From Methylobacterium persicinum (GTDB lineage Bacteria; Pseudomonadota; Alphaproteobacteria; Rhizobiales; Beijerinckiaceae): DNA of 52,067 nt. Made by a program: the position numbers and the translations under genes. Each line of letters opens with the position of its first letter. Positions within the stretch are counted from its first letter, which is position 1. The stretch spans positions 1 to 52,067 of the forward strand of contig NZ_BPQX01000035.1 in the NCBI RefSeq assembly GCF_022179525.1, in the 5' to 3' direction. Below the pieces are notes generated by a model that was given only the letters and a program-made list of their open reading frames with translations, was not told the DNA's origin and ran no database searches. Below are positions 13,818 to 23,500 of this stretch, piece by piece.

Positions 13818-15374
13818 TCAATCCTGCCAATCGCCGATATCGTCCTCGTCCTCCTGGTCGAATGAACCGCGGCTGCCGAAGCCGGTCAGGCGGTCCTTCA
13901 GCAACCCCTTCTCGCGATACCGATTTCTTCGAATCCGCTCTGCGAGCCCTTCTCTATTCTCCTTACGGAGCATCGGATCGGAAGCCGCGGCTGCGTCGCG
14001 AAGTCCGTCTAGCCATTTTCCCCACTTCGCGAGCATAGCCAGCTTGCGATTCATCTCCTCGTCCCAATCGTAGGCATCCGTGGCATCGGACGGGCGACCC
14101 TCGTTGTGATCGAGGACAAGCTTAGCGTCGTCTCGCGTGAAACCGAGGTGCTTCTTGCCATAGGTCAGAAAGGCACGCCGGATCCCGTGCGGGCTGATGT
14201 CGACCTCGGGGAAGGCGAGGAGGTTGTGGTTCAGCACGCCAGGGTCGAGCGTGGGCGACTTGCGCTTCGCCGATTTGGATTTCGGGTGTCGGGCGGGGAA
14301 CAGCCAATATCCATTCTCCGAATGCGGCCTACCGAGATCTTCCTCCTGCTGGATGAGATTTACGAGCTCGGCAGCCGACCCGGTCAGGGGGAGTCGATGC
14401 GAAACCGTCGCTCGCCGAGTGCGGCCGGTTTTGCGGTAGAAGGGAGGCAAGTTCCAAACGACGGTTCCAGTCGGTGTCTCTGGATCGGACCAGCTGAAAT
14501 CCGTTGTGTAGGCGCCCATGATCGCCCGCCGGCGTTGCGCAGTGTAGAGGAGCAACCCGATCGCCCACGACACGTGCGGGTCGACTGCGCCGGACTCGGC
14601 GATGGCCAGAGTTCGACCGAGACTTTTTTCGGTTGGTAGCTTTGGCTTGGCGGACTTTCGTCCCGGCGATCCAGTGGCAGCCTGCGAGATTAAGCGGTCG
14701 CCTACTTCACGACGAGTCCTCTCGGGCGGTCGAAGGCGATAGAGCAGATTGGGCTCGACGAGGGAACGCTGGCGCTGGCCGTCGTCGGACAGCCACGTCC
14801 AGAAGGAACGGACGACCCGCAGAACGTGCGCTGCGTGCGACTCGACGCCTCTCTCGTGAATGATCCGGATCGCCCCGGCAATCTCTTCGCGCTTGATATC
14901 TGCGAGGCGCCTCCCGTGAAAGACATTCAATTCCTCCGTGTTTCGGAGGATGCGTCGATAGTCGGTGTGGGTGTCGGGCCGCCGTGTTCGTTGAATCTGG
15001 GCGAGAAAGGCTTCTACGCCAGCTTCCCAGTCCCAGGAGGCGGGAGGCGTCACGATCGCAGGCGCTTTAATGGTTTTTGCGGTGGGATCGATGTTCCTGC
15101 GGAGCGCCTCCCGAATGCGAGCGGCTTGATCGCGGACGTCAGCCAAGCTGTTACGTGTGGCGATCACCGGTCCGAGATCCCAGCGTTTCTCACGTCCATG
15201 GAGGCGTCCCTTGTAGGACCAACGTGCGCCTGAGCGCGGCCGGACCCGTAGAATCAGTCCGGGGCATTCGGGGTCGCGTCGCTCAACTTCCGGGCCGCCG
15301 ACGTCTCGGAGGACGGTCTTAAGCATGTCTACGGTGATCTTGGCTGGCTTGCGAACCGCAACAATCTCAGTCAT
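13818..15374 (-). CDS. Tyrosine-recombinase integrase of the island
   Basis: A 518-residue site-specific recombinase. It has an N-terminal arm-binding region (about 1-95; PGLILRVRPRSGARWSYKGR resembles the DUF4102-type domain of P4-like integrases), a core-binding domain (about 115-215) and a catalytic domain. Catalytic residues are visible: the first arginine in LLLYTAQRRRAIMGA, the HxxR motif in SPHGIRRAFLTYG, a late histidine in LVLDHNEG and the nucleophilic tyrosine in ATDAYDWDEEM. The C-terminal ~70 residues are a charged extension. The gene lies next to the tRNA-Met fragment with its start facing it, the normal layout at the end of a tRNA-integrated element. It should catalyse integration and excision. 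Confidence 0.94.
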   Translation of the reverse strand: MTEIVAVRKPAKITVDMLKTVLRDVGGPEVERRDPECPGLILRVRPRSGARWSYKGRLHGREKRWDLGPVIATRNSLADVRDQAARIREALRRNIDPTAKTIKAPAIVTPPASWDWEAGVEAFLAQIQRTRRPDTHTDYRRILRNTEELNVFHGRRLADIKREEIAGAIRIIHERGVESHAAHVLRVVRSFWTWLSDDGQRQRSLVEPNLLYRLRPPERTRREVGDRLISQAATGSPGRKSAKPKLPTEKSLGRTLAIAESGAVDPHVSWAIGLLLYTAQRRRAIMGAYTTDFSWSDPETPTGTVVWNLPPFYRKTGRTRRATVSHRLPLTGSAAELVNLIQQEEDLGRPHSENGYWLFPARHPKSKSAKRKSPTLDPGVLNHNLLAFPEVDISPHGIRRAFLTYGKKHLGFTRDDAKLVLDHNEGRPSDATDAYDWDEEMNRKLAMLAKWGKWLDGLRDAAAASDPMLRKENREGLAERIRRNRYREKGLLKDRLTGFGSRGSFDQEDEDDIGDWQD

Positions 15375-15512
15375 CGTCTGGGTCGCATCTGGGTCGCGCG
15401 CCCCAAACAGTGTCGCCCGGGGTGGCCACGAGGGGATCGGAGCAATGGACTGATAAATATACAGACTTTGTTAATGCCTCGTTCCTTCATGGATGTAAAA
15501 ATTACACGGCAG

Positions 15513-15562
15513 AAGGAATCATAATCCTTGTGTCGGGGGTTCAAATCCCTCCCTCGCTACCA
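15513..15562 (+). other. tRNA-Met (CAT) 3' fragment; right attachment site
   Basis: The sequence folds as the 3' half of a tRNA: anticodon stem AAGGA/TCCTT with a 7-nt loop ATCATAA (anticodon CAT), a T-arm with TTCAAAT loop and GGGGG/CCCTC stem, the 3' acceptor strand CCTCGCT, discriminator A and an encoded CCA. No matching 5' half (it would end in AGCGAGG) is found upstream, where the island DNA begins. It is therefore the att duplicate left by integration, with an intact copy expected at the other end. The similarity to alphaproteobacterial elongator tRNA-Met is from memory. Confidence 0.8.
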
Positions 15563-15571
15563 TCTCCATAG

Positions 15572-15601
15572 CCCGCCCGGTCGATGACCCGGCGGGTTTT
15601 T
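15572..15601 (+). terminator. Rho-independent terminator of the tRNA-Met gene
   Basis: A stem CCCGCC/GGCGGG continued by GGTC/GACC with one internal mismatch and a GAT loop, followed by five T. It directly follows the tRNA 3' end, so it was probably the terminator of the original tRNA gene. Confidence 0.7.
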
Positions 15602-15938
15602 CATTGCGGCCCTTGCGGGCGTTCTGTTCCGCCGTTGGGTCTTTCGGCCACGGGTGCTGCCGATCTGCCAAATTCCACGATGCTGCCAGGGGTTGTCGTG
15701 AGATGACAAGTCTTTGGGCCTTGGCGTCAAGCAGCGGCATAGGGCCTGTCTATCTTACGGATTGGTCGATCGACGACAAAATCTTTCGTCAGTCGAGACC
15801 CGTTTGGATCGTCGGACTCGATCGCTGCTAAAGACGAGGCGTAATGAAATAGGATGGATCGATTGGCCATCCATTCTTTGGCTCGTCCCGCGGTGCTGCC
15901 TTCGTGTTCGATCGTTCCAGCTGCCGGCGGAGGACATC

Positions 15939-16466
15939 ATGCGCAAGACACTCGTTCATGCCGGGGTATTGCTCGCCCTGGCGGCTGTGCCGACATTCGC
16001 TCTCGCGGAGAATTCGCCCGACAAAGAGCGCCTGGCGACCATCATCAAGGCCGAAAGCCAGTTCTTGACGGATCAGCGCGTCGAGATCGTCAAGGCCGCT
16101 CTGCAGCTTCGCCCCGACCAGACCCAGTACTGGCCGGCCATAGAGCAGGCCATTCGTAACAGGGCCAAGGGCCGGGAGGCGAGGGTGACGGCGGCGTCCG
16201 AGCGGCTGAGCGATCTCAGCGAGAAAGGGGCCATCGAAGCTTTGCAGAATCGCGATCCGGTGGCATTCCTGCAGCGCCGGTCCGCCAACTTGGCGCAGCG
16301 GTCGACAGAACTGAAGAACCTCGCCGACGCATGGCAACCTCTCTACCAGAGCCTGTCGCAGGACCAGAAAAGGCGATTGGCGATCCTCACCATCTTCGTC
16401 GTGCACGAGATGCGGGACAGGTTCGAGCAGCGGCGCATGGAAGATGAGGAAGACAGCGAGGGATAA
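15939..16466 (+). CDS. Periplasmic LTXXQ/Spy-CpxP-like protein
   Basis: A 175-residue exported protein. It starts at the ATG at 15,939 with GGAGG 5 nt upstream and a signal peptide (KTLVHAGVLLALAAVPTFALA, cleavage near residue 24). The mature chain is all-helical with two LTXXQ-like segments: LQLRPDQTQYWPAIEQAIR and, later, YQSLSQDQKRRLAIL. Spy/CpxP proteins of this kind are periplasmic chaperones induced by envelope stress. A link to metals or stress here is inference. It is the first chromosomal gene after the island. Confidence 0.8.
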   Translation: MRKTLVHAGVLLALAAVPTFALAENSPDKERLATIIKAESQFLTDQRVEIVKAALQLRPDQTQYWPAIEQAIRNRAKGREARVTAASERLSDLSEKGAIEALQNRDPVAFLQRRSANLAQRSTELKNLADAWQPLYQSLSQDQKRRLAILTIFVVHEMRDRFEQRRMEDEEDSEG

Positions 16467-16938
16467 AGCAGTTTCGGCAATCCTTGGATCGTGTGCTTTC
16501 CGTCTTTGCGAACGGAGCAAAGCAATCCAGGGCAGCGGGACATCTTAGACCTGATCGGATCCCTGGATTGCTTCGCTCTGCTCGCAATGACCATGGTGAT
16601 GACGGGATCCGGGTGTCCCGGAAAGCGCTTCAGCGCAGTAGTCTTCAGTTCACCTCACTTGCGACGCTTAGCCTTTTCTCTTCCGCTAACACCGTCATCG
16701 CGCGCAGGGAAGCAATCCTGAATTGCGCTTCGTCCCGGGGCGTCCCGCCGCCCCGACGGCGTCCGCATCCTGCGCTCGGTACGACGAAGCGGATCCGGGT
16801 CCGCGCGCAGTCCGCGGTTTCTACAATAACGCCAAGATGATTGCGCTACATCAAGGGCAGACTGGCCCGAGAGGCCGAGCCTTCAGTCCAGCCATTAAAA
16901 CCAGTCCCGAGGACATGGTGGTGGCGAGGAGACCGATC
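16467..16938. other. Intergenic region with an inverted repeat element
   Basis: No gene is supported in these 472 bp. The main feature is the inverted repeat at 16,501-16,590; a degenerate similar arm (GCGCGCAGGGAAGCAATCCTG) occurs near 16,700. The rest is unremarkable GC-rich spacer. Confidence 0.4.
16501..16590. repeat. Intergenic inverted repeat (AAGCAATCCAGGG type)
   Basis: The left arm (TTTGCGAACGGAGCAAAGCA then ATCCAGGG) and the right arm (CCCTGGATTGCTTCGCTCTG then CTCGCAATGA) are complementary with a few mismatches, around a ~28-nt centre. Palindromic repeats of this type are widespread between genes in rhizobial genomes; a MITE- or REP-like origin is likely. Confidence 0.6.
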
Positions 16939-17346
16939 ATGAACAAGATACTGCTCAGTGTGGCCGTAATGGCCGGCGCTCTTGCGATTATTCCCGGGGA
17001 GGCCGATGCGCGAGCCGGATTCCACGGCGGGGGAGGGTTTCGGGGCGGTGGAGTTCGTGCGGGCGGTTTCCACGGCGGACGAGTGGCCGGCGTCAACCGG
17101 GGCAGGGTAGCCGGCATCCACGGTGGGTATAGAGGCGGGTATCGGGGTGGCTACGGCCGCTATGGCTACGGCCGCAATGGCCGCTATGCCTATGGCCGCT
17201 ACGGCTACCGTCCCTATGCCGTCGGCGCCGCCGCCATCGGTGCCGGAGCGGCGGCTGCGGCCTACGGAGCCAGTCGCTATGGTGGCTGCGGTCCCTATCG
17301 CTACTACGACACCTATTACGGCGTCTGCCGTCCGAACGGCTACTAA
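16939..17346 (+). CDS. Gly/Tyr/Arg-rich secreted protein
   Basis: A 135-residue protein starting at an ATG with GAGGA 8 nt upstream and a signal peptide (NKILLSVAVMAGALAIIPGEADA). The mature part is low-complexity: glycine repeats (GFHGGGGFRGGG), RGGYRGGYGRYGYGRNGRY-type repeats, a short alanine/glycine hydrophobic stretch (GAAAIGAGAAAAAYGA), and a C-terminus with two Cys (GGCGPYRYYDTYYGVCRPNGY ends the protein, one possible disulfide). Such proteins are common in Methylobacterium-like genomes, and their role (envelope or matrix) is unknown. Confidence 0.75.
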   Translation: MNKILLSVAVMAGALAIIPGEADARAGFHGGGGFRGGGVRAGGFHGGRVAGVNRGRVAGIHGGYRGGYRGGYGRYGYGRNGRYAYGRYGYRPYAVGAAAIGAGAAAAAYGASRYGGCGPYRYYDTYYGVCRPNGY

Positions 17347-17572
17347 GTCTTTCCCCGGTCTGAGTTGATCCTACCAGGAGAAATCGCCGGCCAAGGGAGA
17401 AATCGGCCCGATAACGATGGCAAAGGGCGTTTTCCGTGGTCCCTGGACAACGGAATACGTCCTTGCGGTTGTCCGAAAGCAGGGCTGGATCGGCGCATAA
17501 GCGACGAGCGGGCCGCCGGGGATGACGGTTCGCTCGTCTCGTGACCCGCTCGGGGGAAAAGCCTGCCGGACA

Positions 17573-17962
17573 TCAGTGCGACAGAACCCGGACCACCCGG
17601 CGTGAATCCAGATCGACGATGACGGCCTTGTCATCGGGGGAGATGTAATACCCGTAATAGCTAACCGGGCTCAGGCCGGGGATCGCGACGTTCTGGAATG
17701 AACCGAGCCCCAACCATTCCGGGATCTCGCTCCCTCGTCCGACGCGCACGCCGCTCGGATCGTTGTAATGGGGGCCGGCCTCGAACAGGCTCTGTACCGT
17801 GCCGGGCTCATCTCCGAACATGACGACGCCTCGGCGTTCCAGGTTCGGGTTGACGCGCAGTACCAGCGGTTGTGCCAAAGCCAGGGAACAGACCAGCGTA
17901 CCCATCGCGGCGAGGCCGAGCCGCGCGGATCGGATTGTCGATCGCGGGACAATGAACGGCAT
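17573..17962 (-). CDS. Small exported protein, DUF1236-like
   Basis: A 129-residue protein starting at the ATG at 17,962 with GGAGG 5 nt upstream. Residues about 8-31 form a signal peptide (IRSARLGLAAMGTLVCSLALA). The mature chain ends in a compact beta motif, DDKAVIVDLDSRRVVRVL, resembling the C-terminal repeat of DUF1236-type periplasmic proteins; this assignment is tentative. Function unknown. It is oriented away from the Gly-rich gene and follows the AraC regulator gene by about 125 bp in the same direction. Confidence 0.7.
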   Translation of the reverse strand: MPFIVPRSTIRSARLGLAAMGTLVCSLALAQPLVLRVNPNLERRGVVMFGDEPGTVQSLFEAGPHYNDPSGVRVGRGSEIPEWLGLGSFQNVAIPGLSPVSYYGYYISPDDKAVIVDLDSRRVVRVLSH

Positions 17963-18087
17963 GACATCCTCCAATGATTGGCGTCTTCGTTCTGAGTAGA
18001 ACGGTGCCATTCTCGCGCGACCGGGCAGGATCATCTTGACCGGCCGCCGCGATTTCTGGACTGGCCAAGACATCCGGCGGTCCATCC

Positions 18088-19332
18088 TCAGTCGCCGCGG
18101 GCTGAGGCCGTTCGTGCGCCGGTCTGGCGGCGGCTAATCCCGCAGCCCGGGCCATTCGGGTTCGGCAGATCCCCTGGGGCCAGGCGGTGCCGTATCGGGG
18201 GAAGGGACGTCCAACCCGCTGCGTCTCGTGTGTCCACCTCCCGCAAAAGGCCCGATGCCGCCTGCAACCGCCACGCCTTGGGCGTCGTCCCCGACCAGCG
18301 GTGGAAGGCGCGGGTGAAGGCGCTGGCCTCCGAATAGCCGAGCGCCACTGCGGCCTGGGCCAGATGGATGGATGTGTTCCGAAGGAGATGACAGGCGATC
18401 TCGTATCGGACTTCATCGACGAGACGTTGAAAGCTGAGCCCCTCGGCCTTCAGCCTCCGGCTCATGGTGCGGCTGTGCATGGCGAACAGATCCGCCGCCC
18501 TGGCGGCCGAGCATCCTTCTCCCAGCAGGAGGGGGCGCAGCGACCGGCGCACCTGTGCGGCCAGGGGCTCGTCGCTCATATCCTCCAGATCCGCGACCCG
18601 GTGCTCCAGCAACGATCGGAAGCCGAGATCTGCGCCGACGACCGGGTAATCCAGCCAACAGGCCGGGAAGACCAGGGCGCCCGCTTCCTCATGGGCTCGG
18701 ACCGGGGCCTCGAAGACCCGGCGGAAGTCGGCGGCACGGCCCTCGACCCCCCGGGCGAGGAGCACCTCGCTCGGGCACCAGTCCGGGCCGCAGAGGGCTT
18801 GCATCATGCGGAATGCGGCCGCCAGAGCGCACTCCGCGGCCTCTTCCGACCCGGCCGTGTCGGCCGGGAGGATCCTGCAGCGGAGCACCGCCGCTCCGTC
18901 TGTGACCTGCAACGTCGGCACGATTTCCGGATGGTACAGGTGCCCGTGCCTCACGAGGCAATGCAGGGCATCGGCCACGCTCGGCGAGTGCTGCATCAGC
19001 AGCCCCACCATCCCGAAGGACGAGAGCCCCCCGCGGGTGCCCACCAGCAGGGCGAGGCACGGGCATCCGCAGGCCACCTTGCAGGCATCGAGGAGCCGTC
19101 CGAGCCAGGAGGCCGGCAGCAGGTTGTCGGCGTCCTTCAGCAACGCCGGATCGATACCTGCGGCGGCGATGAGCGGTGCCGGGTCGATCCCCAGCGCCAG
19201 CAGCGTCACCGGGATCTCCCGGGCCAGGCCGACCCGGCCGGCCTCAGGGGCCGAGGGGACGCGGCCGGTGGGGGATTGCGCCCTGGAAATCGGGGGTGAG
19301 ACCCAGGCGCGGTGAGCCTTTGGCTTGGACAC
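18088..19332 (-). CDS. AraC-family transcriptional regulator (Arabinose_bd-type)
   Basis: A ~414-residue regulator. The N-terminal ~200 residues fit the ligand-binding domain of OruR/ArgR-like AraC proteins (IPVTLLALGIDPAPLIAAAG, LLPASWLGRLLDAC). The C-terminal part has two helix-turn-helices: AADLFAMHSRTMSRRLKAEG, then IHLAQAAVALGYSEASAFTR, followed by the FHRWSGTTPKAWR signature. The last ~60 residues are a non-conserved proline/arginine tail. I prefer the GTG at 19,332 (AAAGGCGG upstream) over an upstream ATG at 19,410. The effector and targets are unknown. Confidence 0.9.
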   Translation of the reverse strand: MSKPKAHRAWVSPPISRAQSPTGRVPSAPEAGRVGLAREIPVTLLALGIDPAPLIAAAGIDPALLKDADNLLPASWLGRLLDACKVACGCPCLALLVGTRGGLSSFGMVGLLMQHSPSVADALHCLVRHGHLYHPEIVPTLQVTDGAAVLRCRILPADTAGSEEAAECALAAAFRMMQALCGPDWCPSEVLLARGVEGRAADFRRVFEAPVRAHEEAGALVFPACWLDYPVVGADLGFRSLLEHRVADLEDMSDEPLAAQVRRSLRPLLLGEGCSAARAADLFAMHSRTMSRRLKAEGLSFQRLVDEVRYEIACHLLRNTSIHLAQAAVALGYSEASAFTRAFHRWSGTTPKAWRLQAASGLLREVDTRDAAGWTSLPPIRHRLAPGDLPNPNGPGCGISRRQTGARTASARGD

Positions 19333-19592
19333 GTCTGGCCGCCTTTCCGCCTCTGGTCGGCGCGGGCCGGGCGCCCCTGCAATGGCGTGCGCCCCGGCGG
19401 CCGGGGCCATCTTCACTGACAGGCCGGCCGGCCACGGGTGTTGATCTTCCTCAAGGAAACCGTCCAGCGGGCGGGCGCGAGGACGTGTCCGGATCTGTTG
19501 GAAGTCGTGTCGGTCCGGTCAAGCGGACGGTGCCCCGACGGCCTAAGCCACATACGGAGCTTCTAGGCTCTGAAGACTGAAAGGATCCCGCC

Positions 19593-20096
19593 ATGCCCGT
19601 GAAAACACCGAGGGAACTCTTCGTCCGCATGCTGAGCGATGCGCGATATCATGCTGAGCGTGCCACGAAGGTCTACGAGGAACTCGGAAAGTCCGTTCAG
19701 GACCCGGCGATCCAGGAGGCGCTCCAGTCCCGTGCGTTCCTGCAGGATCAGACCATCAAGTCCCTCGACCGCTGCTTCGTGCTCATCGAAGAGAAGCCCG
19801 TCACCGCCAACGGGCGGCTGCAGGAAGCCTTCCTCGAGGATTTCCGACGGGAACTGGCCGAGATCCAGGCGCCGGCCGCCAAGGCCTTGTTCGTCCTGAT
19901 CCAGGCCAACCACATGATGCACCTGCGTCTGGCGGAGTACATCGCCCTGGTCGCCATGGCCGATGTCAGCGGGCATCTCGGCGTCGGCGTCCTGCTGGAA
20001 AGCTGCCTCGCGGACAAGCTCGCCTTCGTCGAACGGACCCGCCGTCTGATCCAGCGCACCATCGAGAGCCGGCACGCCGTGAAGCTCGCCGCCTGA
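19593..20096 (+). CDS. DUF892 (YciE/YciF-like) ferritin-like protein
   Basis: A 167-residue all-helical protein. Typical of the DUF892 family is the opening PRELFVRMLSDARYHAERAT, a later helix with LIQANHMMHLRLAEYIALVA, and the final LADKLAFVERTRRLIQRTI helix. Family members are ferritin-like four-helix bundles often induced by stress, with unclear chemistry. Start: ATG at 19,593 with GAAAGGATCC upstream. It is single and divergent from the AraC gene; a strong hairpin follows it. Confidence 0.82.
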   Translation: MPVKTPRELFVRMLSDARYHAERATKVYEELGKSVQDPAIQEALQSRAFLQDQTIKSLDRCFVLIEEKPVTANGRLQEAFLEDFRRELAEIQAPAAKALFVLIQANHMMHLRLAEYIALVAMADVSGHLGVGVLLESCLADKLAFVERTRRLIQRTIESRHAVKLAA

Positions 20097-20110
20097 CGCA
20101 CCCGACAGAC

Positions 20111-20138
20111 GCCCCGCAGCGGCCGGATGCTGCGGGGC
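20111..20138 (+). terminator. Hairpin terminator after the DUF892 gene
   Basis: A perfect 10-bp stem, GCCCCGCAGC/GCTGCGGGGC, with an 8-nt loop, beginning 15 bp after the stop. There is no T-run, so termination may need Rho. Confidence 0.55.
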
Positions 20139-20593
20139 CAAGCGATCAGCCGCGACGCGCCCTGATCGAACCACCGCGCGCTTCCCCAAACGCCGGGCGC
20201 GGCGTCCCGGGTCGCAGGCGACGCGCCTACGCCAGCATATGCTTCGAGGATCGGCGAGCTGCGGATCCCCCTTCCGGTCGGCAGGGCCGACCGGCGGTTT
20301 CACGCTCGTTCGGCGCGGCAAACACAACCGCAAAAAGTGTGGTGGGAGGCTCCTACGGCGCGCCATACCCGGTGGAACAACATCCGTCAGTTGCTTTCCG
20401 CGCCGACAATAGGAATACCAGTGATGAGAAGCTGCAACCTTCAATTACATGGCACAAATGCGCAACAATGAGTAACAATCTACGTATTTAAATTTCAGGT
20501 TGTTTGTTGAGAGCCTGGGTGACGCTACAGATGCTCCGACGATGTTTTTGGCTACGCTTCGCTATGCGTATGGCCTACCCGGAGACCTGTAGA
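20139..20593. other. Upstream region of the large autotransporter, AT-rich at its end
   Basis: No gene is supported. The last ~110 bp before the autotransporter frame (about 20,400-20,510) turn distinctly AT-rich (for example TACGTATTTAAATTTC) and should hold its promoter. The earlier part is GC-rich spacer. Confidence 0.4.
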
Positions 20594-23500
20594 ATGCTTG
20601 AGCAGAGCGGGATCGTGACGCATCACGCGGTGGTGCGCCGTCGGGCCGGTTGGCTTGTCGCGTTGCTCGCCTCGACCGCATTGGTCGCCGTGCCACCCGC
20701 CCTTGTGCCCTTTGGGATGGGCAGCATCGCGCAGGCTGCCGGTGCGGGTGGCAGCGCCAACGGCGGAACGGGAGGCGGGGCTGGGGGCGCCACCAACCTC
20801 ACATCACAAGGCGGGGCGGGCGGAAGCGGTAAGACTGCTTACGACGGCGGCGGCGGTGGTGGTGCCGGTGCGTCGAAGTCGGGGGCGGGCGGCAGCAGCT
20901 TATCGGCCGGGGGTGGGTCGATGAGCTATAGCCCCGGAGGTAATGGCGGCGCGGGAACGAAGCCCAGTGCGGGCGGTGGCTCTGGCGGCGGAGGTGGTGT
21001 CCACGGCTACGAGGGCTCCTCCAGCCCGACGCAGGCATACACCGGTGGCAATGGCGGTGCCGGCGGTGACGCTGGCGACACGAACTCCGGCGGTGGCGGC
21101 GGTGGGGCGGGCGGCTACGGCGCCGTTCTCACCGGAGCGGGCTCATTTATCATCCAACACAATCTGACCGGAGGCGACGGCGGCCAGGGTGGGCAGGCCG
21201 ATCGTTACGGTGGTGTCGGCGGCGAGGGCGGCTACGGGCTTGCCCTGAGCGATCAGAATGCAAAGGTGACCGTCGGCGATAATGTGACGATCGCAGGCGG
21301 AAAATCTGGTAAGTCTGGTGTGGGTAGTGGCTACATGGCGCCCGGCGGCGTTGGCATCAGTGGTGGCAAAGTCACAATAGTGCTTTCGTCGACCGCTACA
21401 GTCAAAGGTGGTGCTACCGGAACTCGATGGGAAAACACAGCAAACGCCATTGATCTGACCGATGGCAATAACACGGTGGAATTACAGGGAAACGGTGCTG
21501 CGACGTTTAATACATATGCGTCATTGCTAGGTAACGTAGTCGCCGCTGGCACATCGAACACGCTGAGATTGACAGGGCTTGGCGGCGTGTTCGAGGCTTC
21601 GAATCTGAATGGCGATGCCATGCCGATGACCGGGACGTTCCGCGGCTTTGGCAAAGTCGAGGTCAACTCGACCGGCACTTGGATAGTGACTGGCAGTCAG
21701 TCTGGTAGTGGCGCAATTGGCTGGAATGTTGCGGGCGGAGCCCTGCAACTCGGCAACGACAGCCACTCCGCGACAATCATCGGTGATACGACGGTCGCCG
21801 ATAAGGCAACGCTTTCCACGATCTTATCCACCGGGGACACGACATTCGGTGGGACGATTACCGGCAACCTCACCGTCTCCAACGGCGGCACCCTCGCCGT
21901 CACGCAAAGCGGGAGCAGCGGAACGCCGGTTTCGGCCGTCAACCTCACCTTGGCGAGTGGCTCGACCCTCGCTGTCTCTTTGGGGCCGACGTCAAGCCGT
22001 GCCCTCATCACAGCGACGGGGACATTCAGTTACAACGGGAGCCTTACCATCACGGGTAAGGTCGGTTTCGGAGACGGAACCTACCAACTCGTCAACTACG
22101 CGACGGAACCCGCCGCCAGCGATAAATTCACCGCAATTACCGGACCGGCCGGCTATACATATACGACCGCCCTCGACAGAACGAACAAGCTTCTGACGCT
22201 GACTGTGGTATCGCCAGATCCTTACTGGAACGGTTCGACGACCACGGGCAATACTGGTCCAGTGATCGGTGGCGATGGCGCTTGGAAGAACGATAGCACA
22301 TACACGAACTGGACGAACGCAGACGGTACGGCACGGGTTGGGAGCGATTCCCGGAAGAAAGCGATTTTTGCCGGGACTGCGGGCACCGTCACCGTGGAAG
22401 CCGGCATCATGCCACCATCAGCCGCCGGTCTGGTGTTTAAGGTTGACGGTTACAAACTAACAGGCAGGTCGATAGGGCTGTATCCGCTCCAAGGTATGCC
22501 GACGATTACTGTCGAAGGCTCGTCGACGACGGCGACGATTGGCTCGGTCTCCACCAGCAAGGGGGTGGAGCTTTTAGGCGGCGGCACCCTCATTTTTACT
22601 GACACCAACAGCTACACCGGCGGCACGACAATCACTTCCGGCACGCTGCAACTTGGGGATGGCAAATCTTCCGGGTCGATCTCGGGCGATGTCGTGAACA
22701 ACGACAAGCTGGTCTTCAAATCCCCGAGTGATATCAGCTTTGGCGGCGTGATTTCCGGCAGCGGCTCTCTGGAGAAAAAGGGCGCCCGCACTCTCACTCT
22801 CACTGGCATGACCGCCGCCACGGGCGGCTACACCGGTACGACCACAGTCAGCGAAGGCACCCTCGCCTTCGCGGGGGCCAGCGGGAAGGACAGCATCCTC
22901 GCCGGCGGCCTATCGGTGGCGTCCGGGGGTACCCTCTCGGTGCAGCCGAGCGCCAATGCCGGCGCGTCGTCGGTCACGGTCACCGATCTGACCTTGCTGA
23001 CGGGCTCGACCCTCAGGGTGTCCCTCGGCGCACCATCGACGACGGCTCCCCTCAAATCGACGGGCACGTTCAGCTACAACGGCAACCTCTCCATCAATAA
23101 TCTCAACAATTTCGGTGAGGGCACCTACGCCCTCGTGAGGTACGCGACGGATCCCAACGCCACAGACAAGTTCTCCACGATCAGCGGTCCGTCAGGATAC
23201 AAGTACACCACGGCGCTCGACAGGACGAACAAGCTCCTGACGCTGACCATCGTTGCCCCGCCCGTATTCTGGAATGGTCAAACGACGACAGGCAACACCG
23301 GCCCTGTCGTCGGGGGCGACGGCACTTGGAAGGCAGACCAGTCCGTCACGAACTGGACGAACGACGCTGGCACGGATCGGTCCGGATACAATGGCGCCCA
23401 GACGGCGATTTTCGCGGGAAGCGCGGGGACCGTGACGATCGATGGGGCCGGCGGGACGAGCCCGGTCTCATCCAAGGGGCTCACGTTCAGTGTCACCGGC

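Noticed and set aside
15513-15562. Intact tRNA gene
   Set aside because: Only the anticodon arm, T-arm and acceptor 3' strand are present; the D-arm and 5' acceptor strand are missing upstream.
18187-19299. Long plus-strand frame opposite the AraC gene
   Set aside because: The minus strand has a full AraC domain with clear HTH motifs; the opposite frame has no recognisable motif and is a GC-rich shadow.
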